DNA from: Acidimicrobiaceae bacterium
GTDB lineage: Bacteria > Actinomycetota > Acidimicrobiia > Acidimicrobiales > RAAP-2
Direction of reading: 5' to 3'
NCBI GenBank assembly: GCA_003155135.1
Contig: PMFN01000027.1
Span: 173-64,172 of the forward strand
Length of the DNA: 64,000 nucleotides
Of this stretch, positions 9,241 to 18,199 are shown one piece after another. The position numbers and the translations under genes were made by a program. The notes beneath the pieces were generated by a model, which was given only the letters and a program-made list of their open reading frames with translations, had not been told where the DNA came from and did no database searches. The stretch's first letter is position 1. Every line of letters begins with the position of its first letter.

Positions 9241-12009
9241 ATGGAGGCCACGACGCCGGCCGTCGAGTCGGTGCTCGACGAGACGCCGGCACCCCCGTCA
9301 CGGCGCGCAGCTCATTGGTGGCGCCACCCCGACGTGCGCTGCGTCGGGATCCTCGTCGCCATCCCCCTCGTGGTGTTCGTGGTGCCCGCCCTCTTCGGGT
9401 ACCCGGCGATCGCCGGTGACAACCTGCTCCAGAACTTCCCGCTGCGCGCCCTGTCGGGCCGGCTCATGGCCGAGGGGCACCTCCCGCTGTGGAACAAGTA
9501 CATCTGGTCGGGCTCGCCCCTCCTCGGCGGCCTCAACGCCGGGTCGTTCTACCCCTTCACGGCCCTGTTCATCGTCTTCGCCCCGGTGGCCGCCTGGGTG
9601 ATGAACCTCCTCCTCGCCTACTGGGCGGCGGCGATCGGTGTCTACGCGCTCTTGCGCCAGTACCGCCTCGCCCGCCTCGCCTGCCTGCTCGCCGCCGCCA
9701 CCTACGCCTTCGGCGGCCCGATGGCCGGCCAGATGGTCCACCTGCCGATCATCCAGGGCTGGGGTTGGATCCCCTTCATGGTGCTCGCCCAGCTGCGCCT
9801 CTCCTGGCAGGTCTTCGACACCGGGCCGCGCGGCACGGTCCCGGCGCGTCGTGGCTCGGCGTGGCCGTGGGTGGTGCTGCTGGCGGTGACCCTCGCCATG
9901 ATGCTGCTCACCGGCGAGCCCCGGAGCATCGCCACCGCCGAGCTGGTCGCCCTCGTGGTGGTGGCGTGGCAGGTGCTGCGCCGCTACGACGTGGCGGTCA
10001 CATGGCGCCAGCGCGGCGTCTACCTCGCCTGGAGTGTGCTGGGCGGCATCTGGGGCGGCCTACTCGCCGCCATGCAGCTGTTGCCCGGCCTCAGCTTCAT
10101 CGACGCCTCCCAACGAGCCGTCGAGGGCTACAGCTTCTTCGGGTCTGGGTCCTTCAAGCCCAGCTGGTCGGTGCTGCTGCTCGTGCCCGACATCTTCGGC
10201 GGCGACGGGATCTTGCACCAGCCGGCCTTCTTCAACACCTACAACCTGCCCGAGGTCACCGCCTACGTCGGCCTCCTCCCGCTGTGCGCGGTCGTCGCGT
10301 GCGCCACGGTGGCCTTCGGGCGCCGCCGCGACGAGCGCTCGGCGGACCTGTGGTTCTGGCTGTTCCTCACCGTGGTGGGCATCCTCGCCGCCTTCGGCGA
10401 GTACACCCCGCTCGGCGGGCTCTTCGGCCACATCCCCTTCTTCGACCGGACCCGACTCCAGAGCCGCAACCTCGGCATCGCTTCCCTCGGCATGGCTGCC
10501 CTGCTCGGCTTTTGGGCCGACCGCCTGCTCGGGGGGGACACGGCCGCCGCCGCGCTCGACGGGTGGCGGCGCTGGGTGACGGCCTTCCCGCCGATTGCGG
10601 CCGCCCTCACGTGCATCGCCGCCATTGCGATCCCGGTCACCTTCGAGACCGCCTTCGGGGTGGCGCCGTGGACGGCGGGGCTCGGCGTGCCGCTCCGACC
10701 GTGGCTGTGGTTGCAGCTCGCCGTCGCGGCCGGGGCGATCGTCCTGCTCGTCTCATGGCGGCGCATCGGGCCCCGGGCGCGGCGCCGCCTGCTCGGCGCC
10801 TTCGTCGGCATCGACCTGCTGGTCTTCACCGCGGTCGCCTCGACGGGTCTCACGCCCGGACAGGTGACCGTGACGCCCTCCCCGGACCTCTCGGCAGCGG
10901 TGCTCGGCACGAACGGGCGCTTCGGGATCTACGACACGAGCGCCACCAACAGCGACGAGCTGACCCAGATCGGCCAGCCCGACCTCAACGTCTTCAACCG
11001 GGCCACCAGCGTGAACGGCTACAGCGCCCTCGTGGCGGGCAACTACGGGACGGTGACCGGCGCGCACACGCTCGACGACCTCGACTCGTGCGCTCTCGAG
11101 CGCGGCGTCTTCACCCAGCTGCGCCTGGCCACGCTGCTGACCCTGCCTGAGTTCGTCGCCCCGCTCCTCCGGCCCGATGGGGTGATCGGTTCCCAGGGCC
11201 GCGCCGCGCCGCCGTCGCCACCCGAGAGCTGCCCGGGGGCGCCCCGACCGGGGACCGCCCACCAGCGGACGTTCTGGCTGGGCCAGACGCTCGAGCTCAC
11301 CTCGGCCCACCTCACCCACCAGGGGAGGGGCACGGGCTCGCTCGCCGTCGCCGTGGTGCGGCCCGGCGGCGCCATCGCCCACCCGCCCGTGACCGTGGTC
11401 CGGGTGAAGGACGGTTGGTCGGTGCACTTCACGGCGCCGAGCGTGGCCATCGGCCTGGTGGTCACCGGGGCGGCGCGCTCGGTCAGCGACCAGTCGACGG
11501 TGAGTGCGGGGCAGCGCAGCTACTCGCTCGACGGCGAACTCCAAGACGCCCTGGGCCAGGCCGGGTGGTCGAGCACGCCCAGCTGGAACCAGTACGCCGT
11601 GTTCCGCCAGCGCCTCGTGCGCCCGCCGGTCTGGCTCGCTGCCGCTGCCCCCGGGGCATCGGTGCGCCAGGTCTCGGCCACCGACTGGGGCTCGGAGACC
11701 GACGCCGTGCGCGCCCCGTCCCCGTTAACCGTGGTGCGCAGCGAGGCCTACCTCGACGGGTGGCGCGTCGAGGCCGTCAGTGCGTCAGGACGCACACGCT
11801 CGCTCCCTGTCGAGGCCCACGGCCTCATCCAGTCGGTCCGGGTGCCGGCGGGCAGCTGGACCATCACCTTCCTCTACCGGGCCAAGGGCACGAGCTCGGG
11901 GCTCGCCCTCTCGGGCATCGGGGCCCTCGGGCTGGTGGCCGTGGCCGCGGGGGCCCTCGTCCGGCGTCGCCGCAAGGGTGGTCCGCTCGGCGCGCGCGAC
12001 GAACAGTAG
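9241..12009 (+). CDS. Large YfhO-like polytopic membrane protein
   Basis: 922 aa. The N-terminal two thirds has about a dozen hydrophobic helices; the loop after helix 1 reads GDNLLQNFPLRAL ... GHLPLWNKYIWSGSPLLGGLNAG, the signature of YfhO/GT-C-like proteins that handle lipid-linked sugars in cell-envelope glycosylation. A soluble extracytoplasmic domain (about residues 550-880) follows, then a last TM helix and a basic tail RRRRKGG. ATG 9241 follows a GAGGG Shine-Dalgarno-like stretch at 9231-9235. It lies between the M16 peptidase and dapB, an insertion into the core order. Exact sugar or lipid substrate cannot be told. Confidence 0.75.
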   Translation: MEATTPAVESVLDETPAPPSRRAAHWWRHPDVRCVGILVAIPLVVFVVPALFGYPAIAGDNLLQNFPLRALSGRLMAEGHLPLWNKYIWSGSPLLGGLNAGSFYPFTALFIVFAPVAAWVMNLLLAYWAAAIGVYALLRQYRLARLACLLAAATYAFGGPMAGQMVHLPIIQGWGWIPFMVLAQLRLSWQVFDTGPRGTVPARRGSAWPWVVLLAVTLAMMLLTGEPRSIATAELVALVVVAWQVLRRYDVAVTWRQRGVYLAWSVLGGIWGGLLAAMQLLPGLSFIDASQRAVEGYSFFGSGSFKPSWSVLLLVPDIFGGDGILHQPAFFNTYNLPEVTAYVGLLPLCAVVACATVAFGRRRDERSADLWFWLFLTVVGILAAFGEYTPLGGLFGHIPFFDRTRLQSRNLGIASLGMAALLGFWADRLLGGDTAAAALDGWRRWVTAFPPIAAALTCIAAIAIPVTFETAFGVAPWTAGLGVPLRPWLWLQLAVAAGAIVLLVSWRRIGPRARRRLLGAFVGIDLLVFTAVASTGLTPGQVTVTPSPDLSAAVLGTNGRFGIYDTSATNSDELTQIGQPDLNVFNRATSVNGYSALVAGNYGTVTGAHTLDDLDSCALERGVFTQLRLATLLTLPEFVAPLLRPDGVIGSQGRAAPPSPPESCPGAPRPGTAHQRTFWLGQTLELTSAHLTHQGRGTGSLAVAVVRPGGAIAHPPVTVVRVKDGWSVHFTAPSVAIGLVVTGAARSVSDQSTVSAGQRSYSLDGELQDALGQAGWSSTPSWNQYAVFRQRLVRPPVWLAAAAPGASVRQVSATDWGSETDAVRAPSPLTVVRSEAYLDGWRVEAVSASGRTRSLPVEAHGLIQSVRVPAGSWTITFLYRAKGTSSGLALSGIGALGLVAVAAGALVRRRRKGGPLGARDEQ

Positions 12010-12012
12010 GGT
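12007..12012 (+). promoter_or_regulatory. -10 element TAGGGT, leaderless start of dapB
   Basis: TAGGGT ends six bases before the dapB ATG (12019) and overlaps the TAG stop codon of the preceding gene. It predicts a leaderless dapB mRNA. Confidence 0.55.
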
Positions 12013-12018
12013 GCTGCG

Positions 12019-12828
12019 ATGGTGCGCGTAGGGGTGATCGGCGCCGCGGGGCGGATGGGCCAAGAGGTGTGCCGGGCGGTGCTCGGTGCGCCGGACATGG
12101 AGCTGGCCTGCGCCGTCGATGTGCGTATGGCGGGCATCGACCTGCGCCAGGTCGTCGGGGTGGACGTCAACGCGCTGCAAGTCTCGAGCCACATCGAAGA
12201 GCTGGCCGAGCGCGGCGTGGACGTGGCCGTGGACTTCACCGACGCAGCCACCGCACGCGCCACGCTCTCGTGGTGCGCCGCCAACGGCGTGCACGCGGTG
12301 GTCGGCACCTCGGGCCTCGGGCCCGAGGACCGGGAGAAGGCCGCCGCCGAGTTCGCCGAGTCGAGCGCCAACGCGCTGATCGCTGCGAACTTCGCCATCG
12401 GTGCGGTACTGCTCATGCGCTTCTGCGAGCTCGCCGCCCCCTTCATGGAGGGCGTCGAGGTGATCGAGCTGCACCATGACGCCAAGCGCGACGCCCCCTC
12501 GGGGACGGCCATGCGCACCGCCGAGCGGATCGGGGCCGCCCGGGCCGCCGCCGGCGCCGCACCGCTGCCCCCGGACCCCACCACCGACCTCGTGGCCGAC
12601 GGCGCTCGGGGTGCGGTCGGTGCGGGCGGCGTGCACATCCACTCGGTGCGCCTGCCGGGCCTCATCGCCCACGAGGAGGTCGTCTTCGGCTCGTTGGGCC
12701 AGAGCCTGACCATCCGCCACGACTCCTACGACCGCACCTCGTTCATGGCCGGCGTGCTGCTCGCGGTGCGAGAGGTGGGCGGGCGTCCCGGGCTCACCAT
12801 CGGGCTCGACCCGCTCCTCGGCTTCTGA
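12019..12828 (+). CDS. dapB: 4-hydroxy-tetrahydrodipicolinate reductase
   Basis: NAD(P)H-dependent step of the lysine/diaminopimelate pathway, acting on the product of DapA. 269 aa. Rossmann motif GVIGAAGRMG at residues 5-14; catalytic segment IELHHDAKRDAPSGTA with H152/H153 and K156; the FAIGA segment near 125 is also typical. ATG 12019 fits the leaderless promoter. A TetR gene starts two bases after its stop. dapA lies 2.6 kb downstream, separated by the TetR/di-iron cassette. Confidence 0.96.
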   Translation: MVRVGVIGAAGRMGQEVCRAVLGAPDMELACAVDVRMAGIDLRQVVGVDVNALQVSSHIEELAERGVDVAVDFTDAATARATLSWCAANGVHAVVGTSGLGPEDREKAAAEFAESSANALIAANFAIGAVLLMRFCELAAPFMEGVEVIELHHDAKRDAPSGTAMRTAERIGAARAAAGAAPLPPDPTTDLVADGARGAVGAGGVHIHSVRLPGLIAHEEVVFGSLGQSLTIRHDSYDRTSFMAGVLLAVREVGGRPGLTIGLDPLLGF

Positions 12829-12830
12829 GC

Positions 12831-13460
12831 ATGCCCGGCGGCCGGGACGCCAGCTCGGTGGCGGGGGAGGAGGCCCGCGCCGTCCACGCCGAGGCCATGT
12901 CCGAGCGGATCCTCGAGGCCACCTTTGCGTGCGTGGACCGCTGGGGGATCGCCAAGACGACGGTCGAGGACGCGGCACGCGAGGCGGGGGTCTCGCGCGC
13001 CACGCTCTACCGGTACTTCCCCGGCGGGCGCGACGAGCTCATCGCCGCGGTCGTCGGCTTCGAGTTCGCCCGCTTCTTCGACCGGCTCTACGACGAGGTC
13101 CGAGACGCCGCCTCGCTCGAGGAGGTCTTGGAGCGTGGGATCGGGTTCGCCCACCAGGCCGTGGTCGGCCACGCCGTTCTCCAGCGCATCCTCGCCACCG
13201 AGCCCGAGCTGCTCGAGCCGACCCTCACCATCGAGGGCTCCCAGATCCTCGGGGCGATCGCCGAGTTCTTGGTGCCCTACCTGGAGCGCCACGAGCTCGC
13301 CCCGGGCGTCGATGTGGCCGAGGCGGCCGACTTCCTCGCCCGCATGGCGCTCTCGCACATCACGTCCCCGGGTCGCTGGGACCTTGCCGACCCCGCCCAG
13401 CTGGCCCGCCTCGTGCGCGTCGAGCTGCTGGCGGGGATCGCGCCGGCCCCGGTTCGCTGA
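12831..13460 (+). CDS. TetR family transcriptional regulator (first of tandem pair)
   Basis: 209 aa one-component repressor type. N-terminal HTH at about residues 22-68: ILEATFACVDRWGIAKTTVEDAAREAGVSRATLYRYFPGGRDELI; the rest is an all-helical ligand domain with no recognisable ligand class. It starts two bases after dapB, so it can be co-transcribed with it. It closely resembles the next gene in the HTH and just after it (AREAG[VI]SRATLYR, FPGG[RK]D, ARFF), indicating tandem duplication. Likely controls the neighbouring di-iron gene, by position only. Confidence 0.88.
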   Translation: MPGGRDASSVAGEEARAVHAEAMSERILEATFACVDRWGIAKTTVEDAAREAGVSRATLYRYFPGGRDELIAAVVGFEFARFFDRLYDEVRDAASLEEVLERGIGFAHQAVVGHAVLQRILATEPELLEPTLTIEGSQILGAIAEFLVPYLERHELAPGVDVAEAADFLARMALSHITSPGRWDLADPAQLARLVRVELLAGIAPAPVR

Positions 13461-13473
13461 ATCCCGCGGGTCG

Positions 13474-13507
13474 TTGACATTGAGACAGATCGTGCCATAG
13501 TGTCGCA
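13474..13507 (+). promoter_or_regulatory. Promoter with overlapping inverted repeats before the second TetR gene
   Basis: TTGACA (13474-13479), 18 bases, TAGTGT (13498-13503), then seven bases to GTG 13511. TGAGACA (13481-13487) and TGTCGCA (13501-13507) form a 6-of-7 inverted repeat with a 13-base centre placed between -35 and start; ACAGAT (13485-13490) and ATCTGT (13507-13512) form a second one. Such overlap suggests autorepression by one or both TetR proteins. Confidence 0.55.
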
Positions 13508-13510
13508 TCT

Positions 13511-14191
13511 GTGGCCGCCTCCCTGCGTCTGATGGACGGCGCCCGCCCTGAGGGCGCCCACGAGCCCGCCGTCGCCAGGGTGGTCCGTCTCGGCGGCGAC
13601 GACCGCAGCTCCCAGCGGGTGCGGATCGTCGATGCGGCGCTGCGCTGCATCGGTGCCCAGGGCCTGCAGAAGACGACCGCGGACGACATCGCGAGAGAAG
13701 CGGGTATCTCGAGGGCCACGCTGTATCGGACCTTCCCCGGCGGGAAGGACGCCGTCCTTGCCGGCGTCGTCGAGACCGAGGTGGCCCGGTTCTTCTCCGC
13801 GCTGGCGGTGACCATGGGCGAGGCCGACGACCTCGAAGACGTCCTCGTGGCCGGCATGGTCGAGGCAGCCGCCCGCCTGCGCTCCCACGAGCCGCTCGCC
13901 CGCCTGCTCGCCGACGAGCCCGGCGTGGTCCTCGCCCGCCTCTCGTTCGCCAAGCTCGACGGGCTCTTGCGCGTAGCGTCGGACTTCGCCGCACCGTTCT
14001 TCGCCCGCTGGCTCGGCCCCGACGAGGCCTCGCGCGCCGCCGAGTGGGCGGTGCGCATCGTCATCTCCTACCTGCTCTCGCCCTCGCAGGGCTTCGACCT
14101 CGCCGACGCCGGCCAGACCCGGCGCCTCGTCGCCACCTTCGTGCTACCCGGCGTCGTCGCCCTGGGCGCGCTCGGCGACCCCGCACCATGA
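13511..14191 (+). CDS. TetR family transcriptional regulator (second of tandem pair)
   Basis: 226 aa. An N-terminal tail of about 35 residues precedes the HTH (RIVDAALRCIGAQGLQKTTADDIAREAGISRATLYRTFPGGKDAV); the remainder is helical. GTG 13511 was chosen because a full TTGACA/TAGTGT promoter ends seven bases upstream, implying a leaderless mRNA. It is followed after 70 bases by the ferritin-like gene, which has its own good ribosome binding site. The pair of related TetRs may heterodimerise or compete for one operator; that is inference. Confidence 0.88.
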   Translation: MAASLRLMDGARPEGAHEPAVARVVRLGGDDRSSQRVRIVDAALRCIGAQGLQKTTADDIAREAGISRATLYRTFPGGKDAVLAGVVETEVARFFSALAVTMGEADDLEDVLVAGMVEAAARLRSHEPLARLLADEPGVVLARLSFAKLDGLLRVASDFAAPFFARWLGPDEASRAAEWAVRIVISYLLSPSQGFDLADAGQTRRLVATFVLPGVVALGALGDPAP

Positions 14192-14261
14192 CCGCAGCAA
14201 CCGCAGCACCCGCCCTGAGCGGCACCGACCGCACACAGCACCGAGTCCCGAAGGGGAGACC

Positions 14262-15416
14262 ATGACCACCATCGACGAGCCGACCGAGATGCGCTCGAAC
14301 ACGGACCTGATCGGGCGCGAGGACATCAACGACCTCGAGACGATCTTCTCGGTGGTGGGGGCCCAAGAGGCCGACGGCCGCCACCGGGTGAAGGACAACT
14401 GCGAGGCGGAGTTCACCTGGGACTACACGAAGGGTGCGAGGCCGAAACTCGACAAGCTCTACGAGAAGGCCAAGCGGGGCCAGTGGAACGGGCAGACCGA
14501 CCTGCCGTGGGAGACGCCGGTCGACCAGGAGGCCCTGGTGATCGCCGCCGCCGAGTCCCCCCAAGAGCAGAACCGCTGGGGCAACACCTCCCTCGAGGGC
14601 ACCGTTTTGGAGAAGTGGGGCGACAAGGAGTGGATGCAGTTCGGCATCGAGCAGCAGAACTGGATGCTCTCCCAGTTCATGCACGGCGAGCAGGGTGCGC
14701 TGCTGTGTACGGCCAAGATCGTGGAAACCGTGCCGTGGATCGACGCCAAGTACTACGCCGCCACCCAGGTGGTCGATGAGGCGCGCCACGTCGAGGTCTT
14801 CTCCAAGTACTTAGACGAGAAGCTCTCGGGCCACTACCCGGTGAACGCCCATCTCGGGCTCCTGCTCGACGACATCATCGCCGACTCGCGCTGGGACATG
14901 ACGTACCTCGGCATGCAGATCATGGTCGAGGGGCTCGCCCTCGCCGCTTTCGGGTTCATGCACGCCCTCACGCCCGAGCCGCTCTTGAAGAAGCTGCTGC
15001 GCTACGTGATGGCCGACGAGGCGCGCCACGTGGCCTTCGGGGTCCTCAGCCTGCAGGACTACTACCAGGAGCTGAGCGCGGCCGAGCTGCGTGAGCGCCA
15101 GGAGTTCGCCTTCGAGGCGGCGGTGCGCATGCGCGACCGCATGCAGCTCCAAGAGGTCTGGGAGCGCATGGGCGTCCCGGCCAAGGACGCCATCTCGGTG
15201 ATCCGCCAGGGCCCCGAGCGCGACGAGTTCCAGATCCTGCTGTTCTCCAAGATCGTGCCGAACGTGAAGAAGCTGGGCCTGCTCGACGCCGCCGACGGTT
15301 GGCTGCGCAAGAAGTTCACCGAGCTCGGCGTCATCGAGTTCGAGGACTGGGCCGACGCCACCGAGGAGGCGGACGCCTTCGCCGACGGCTCGCCGGCCGA
15401 GCGCGGCGTGGCCTGA
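14262..15416 (+). CDS. Ferritin-like di-iron protein (putative oxygenase/oxidase)
   Basis: 384 aa, four-helix-bundle protein with a complete carboxylate-bridged di-iron site: E143 (FMHGEQGAL), E173/H176 (VVDEARHVEVF), E223 (MVEGLALA) and E253/H256 (MADEARHVAFG). This E...ExxH...E...ExxH pattern is that of the ferritin-like superfamily including R2-like and AurF-like oxygenases; substrate unknown. GGGGAGA about five bases before ATG 14262 is a strong ribosome binding site, in contrast to the leaderless neighbours. No transmembrane segment. Two TetR genes lie immediately upstream. Annotated as AurF-like only tentatively. Confidence 0.75.
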   Translation: MTTIDEPTEMRSNTDLIGREDINDLETIFSVVGAQEADGRHRVKDNCEAEFTWDYTKGARPKLDKLYEKAKRGQWNGQTDLPWETPVDQEALVIAAAESPQEQNRWGNTSLEGTVLEKWGDKEWMQFGIEQQNWMLSQFMHGEQGALLCTAKIVETVPWIDAKYYAATQVVDEARHVEVFSKYLDEKLSGHYPVNAHLGLLLDDIIADSRWDMTYLGMQIMVEGLALAAFGFMHALTPEPLLKKLLRYVMADEARHVAFGVLSLQDYYQELSAAELRERQEFAFEAAVRMRDRMQLQEVWERMGVPAKDAISVIRQGPERDEFQILLFSKIVPNVKKLGLLDAADGWLRKKFTELGVIEFEDWADATEEADAFADGSPAERGVA

Positions 15417-15458
15417 GGGCGTCGGGCCCCGCTGCCCGGTGCGTGCAGAGGCCCCTGG

Positions 15459-15464
15459 TAGCGT
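15459..15464 (+). promoter_or_regulatory. -10 element TAGCGT, leaderless start of dapA
   Basis: TAGCGT, seven bases, then ATG 15472. It decides the dapA start against in-frame upstream codons from 15439. Confidence 0.55.
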
Positions 15465-15471
15465 GGCCGCG

Positions 15472-16380
15472 ATGACCCCGGACGCGCCCACACCCCGGTT
15501 CGGCGCGGTGCTGACCGCCATGGTGACCCCCTTCGACGAGCACGGCGAGCTCGACCTCGACGCGGCAGTCGCCCTCGCCCGGTGGCTCTGCGAGCACGGC
15601 TCCGACGGCCTGGTGCTTGCCGGGACGACCGGTGAGGGCCCGGTGCTCTCCGACGACGAGCGCCTCGCCCTGTGGCGGGCCGTCGCCGAGGCGGTGACCG
15701 TCCCGGTGCTGGCGGGGTCGGGCTCGAACGACACCCGCCACTCGGTCGAGCTGACCAAGGCGGCCAGCGACACCGGCGTCGACGGCATCTTGTGCGTCAC
15801 CCCGTACTACAACCGCCCCTCCCAAGACGCCCTCTACGGGCACTTCTCGGCGGTGGCGTCGGCGACCGACCTGCCGGTCGTCCTCTACGACATCCCGGTG
15901 CGCACCGGCCGGCGCATCGCCGCGTCGACGCTGCTGCGCCTGGCGGGCGACGTCGCCAACATCGTGGCCCTTAAGGACGCAGCCGGTCACGTGACCGACA
16001 CCGCCGGGGTCATCGCCGCAGCACCCCCGGGCTTCGAGGTCTACAGCGGCGACGACGCCATGACCCTGCCCCTCCTTTCGGTCGGCGCGCTCGGCGTGAT
16101 CAGCGTGGCCTCGCACTGGGTCGGGCGCGAGCTCGGCGAGGTGGTGGCCGCATTCAAAGAAGGTGACCATGAACGAGCCAGGCACGTGAACGCCCACCTC
16201 CTCGAGTCGTACGCGTTCGAATCGACCGAGCAGTTCCCGAACCCCCTGCCGGCCAAGGCTGCCTGCCGGGCGCTCGGGCTGCGGGTCGGCCAGTGTCGCG
16301 GCCCCATGGGCGCCGCACCGCCAGAGCTCGACGGCGAGGCGCGCCGCCTGCTCATCCGGCTGGGCCAGCTCGTTGCCTGA
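15472..16380 (+). CDS. dapA: 4-hydroxy-tetrahydrodipicolinate synthase
   Basis: Condenses pyruvate with aspartate semialdehyde, the first committed step to diaminopimelate and lysine. 302 aa from ATG 15472. Class I aldolase features: LAGTTGEG (T52/T53), PYYNRPSQ (111-118), LYDIPVRTG with Y139, and ALKDAAG with the Schiff-base lysine K168. Homotetrameric cytoplasmic enzyme. The stop lies inside the start of the RNase J gene (8-base overlap), the same dapA-RNase J pairing known in mycobacteria. Confidence 0.96.
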   Translation: MTPDAPTPRFGAVLTAMVTPFDEHGELDLDAAVALARWLCEHGSDGLVLAGTTGEGPVLSDDERLALWRAVAEAVTVPVLAGSGSNDTRHSVELTKAASDTGVDGILCVTPYYNRPSQDALYGHFSAVASATDLPVVLYDIPVRTGRRIAASTLLRLAGDVANIVALKDAAGHVTDTAGVIAAAPPGFEVYSGDDAMTLPLLSVGALGVISVASHWVGRELGEVVAAFKEGDHERARHVNAHLLESYAFESTEQFPNPLPAKAACRALGLRVGQCRGPMGAAPPELDGEARRLLIRLGQLVA

Positions 16381-18193
16381 GTCCGGGGGTCAACGACAAG
16401 GCGCACGCCCGCCGCGTGACAACAAGGGCGACGGCGGCTCGTCGCGCCCACGGCGATCGAAGAAGCCCAAGGCCCAGGCGGCCGGCACACCGGCCCCCGC
16501 CGCTTCCGCGGCCGCCAATCGCACCGGGGGCCCCGCCTCGTCGGTGCGCGTCGTGTTCTTGGGCGGCCTCGGCGAGATCGGGCGCAACTGCGCCTGCATC
16601 GAGGTGGACGGCCGGATCCTGGTCCTCGACTGCGGGATCATGTTCCCCGAGCCCGACATGCCCGGCGTGGACCTCGTGCTGCCGGACTTCTCCTACCTCC
16701 ACGAGAACGCCGAGCGCGTCGACGGCGTCGTGCTCACCCACGGCCACGAAGACCACACCGGCGGCCTCGCCTTCCTCTTGCGTGACCTGTCGGTGCCTAT
16801 CTACGGCTCCGAGCTCACCATCGGGCTCGCCCGCAACCGGATCGAAGAGGCGGGCCTGCTGGATCGGACCCAGCTCATCGCCGTGGCCGACGGCGAGCGC
16901 CGGCGCATCGGACCCTGCGACGTGGAGTTCATCCCGGTCACCCACTCGGTGCCCAACGCCTTCGCCCTCGCCTTCCACACGCCCCAGGGCGTGATCCTGC
17001 ACTCGGGTGACTTCAAGCTGGACCTCCAGCCGGTCGACGGCCGGCGGACCGACCTGGCCCGCATCGGCGCCATCGCCGAGGAACAGGGCATCCGCCTCTT
17101 GCTGTCGGACTCGACCAACGCCGAGGAGCCTGGTTACACCGCGTCGGAGTCGACCGTCGGCATCGTCTTGCGCCGGGTGTTCCTCTCCAAGCCCGACAAG
17201 CGGATCATCGTGGCCTGCTTCGCCAGCCACGTGCACCGCGTCCAGCAGATCATCGACGCGGCGGTGGCCTCGGGCCGCAAGGTGGCGACCCTCGGGCGCT
17301 CCATGGGCAAGAACGTGGAGCTGGCGATGAAGCTCGGCATCCTCCACGTGCCCGACAACACGCTCGTCGACATCTCGACGATCGACAAGCTGGCCGACGG
17401 GAAGATCTGCGTGATCTCGACCGGCTCCCAGGGCGAACCGATGTCGGCCCTCAGCCTCATGGCGACCGGCGACAACAAGCGGCTCTCGATCGAGCGCGAC
17501 GACGTGGTGATCATCAGTGCCCACCCGATCCCGGGCAACGAGTGGTCGGTCGGCCGCGTCATCGACGAGCTCTACCGGCGCGGCGCCGACGTCATCCACT
17601 CGGGGGCCGAGGCCGTCCACGTGAGCGGGCACGCCCGGCAGGGCGAGCTGCAGACCCTCATCTCGGTGGCGAAGCCCGACTGCTTCATCCCCGTCCACGG
17701 CGAGTACCGCCACATGGTCCACCATGCCCGCCTGGCGACGGGCATGGGTGTGGCGGTCGACCAGGTGCTGCTCTGCGAGGACGGCGACACCGTCCGGCTG
17801 GACGCGGCGGGCATCCACCGAGACGGCGAGGTCCCCGCCGGCTACCTCTACGTCGACGGCACGGTCGGCGACGTCAGCCACGGGGTGCTGCGCGACCGTC
17901 GGGTGCTGGCCGAAGAGGGCGTCGTGATGGTGGTCGCCACCGTCGACCTCCACGAGCACAAGCTCTCGGGGATGCCCCAGATCACCACCCGTGGCTGGGT
18001 GCACGCGCCCGAGGCTGAGGGTCTGCTCGAAGAGGCGAGCCAGTTGGTCGCCGACGCGCTCAACAAGGCGATGGTCGACGGGGCCCATGACGTCGAGGTC
18101 CTGAGCCGCCACGCCCGCAAGGCGCTGGGCAAGTTCGTGGGCGATAAGACCCGGCGCCGGCCGATGATCGTCCCGGTCATCATGGTCGTCTGA
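16373..18193 (+). CDS. rnj: Ribonuclease J
   Basis: Metallo-beta-lactamase/beta-CASP ribonuclease with endo- and 5'-exonuclease activity in mRNA decay and rRNA maturation. 606 aa. A basic, disordered N-terminal extension of about 55 residues precedes FLGGLGEIGRNC; the metal site HGHEDHTGG is near residues 122-130; later VTHSVPNA, HSGDFK, SDSTNAE, the beta-CASP motif SAHPIPGNE and the C-terminal VHGEYRH motif. The TTG start at 16373 overlaps dapA by eight bases; no better start exists before the conserved core. Works with PNPase (encoded upstream) in RNA turnover. Confidence 0.95.
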   Translation: MPESGGQRQGARPPRDNKGDGGSSRPRRSKKPKAQAAGTPAPAASAAANRTGGPASSVRVVFLGGLGEIGRNCACIEVDGRILVLDCGIMFPEPDMPGVDLVLPDFSYLHENAERVDGVVLTHGHEDHTGGLAFLLRDLSVPIYGSELTIGLARNRIEEAGLLDRTQLIAVADGERRRIGPCDVEFIPVTHSVPNAFALAFHTPQGVILHSGDFKLDLQPVDGRRTDLARIGAIAEEQGIRLLLSDSTNAEEPGYTASESTVGIVLRRVFLSKPDKRIIVACFASHVHRVQQIIDAAVASGRKVATLGRSMGKNVELAMKLGILHVPDNTLVDISTIDKLADGKICVISTGSQGEPMSALSLMATGDNKRLSIERDDVVIISAHPIPGNEWSVGRVIDELYRRGADVIHSGAEAVHVSGHARQGELQTLISVAKPDCFIPVHGEYRHMVHHARLATGMGVAVDQVLLCEDGDTVRLDAAGIHRDGEVPAGYLYVDGTVGDVSHGVLRDRRVLAEEGVVMVVATVDLHEHKLSGMPQITTRGWVHAPEAEGLLEEASQLVADALNKAMVDGAHDVEVLSRHARKALGKFVGDKTRRRPMIVPVIMVV

Positions 18194-18199
18194 CCGAGC

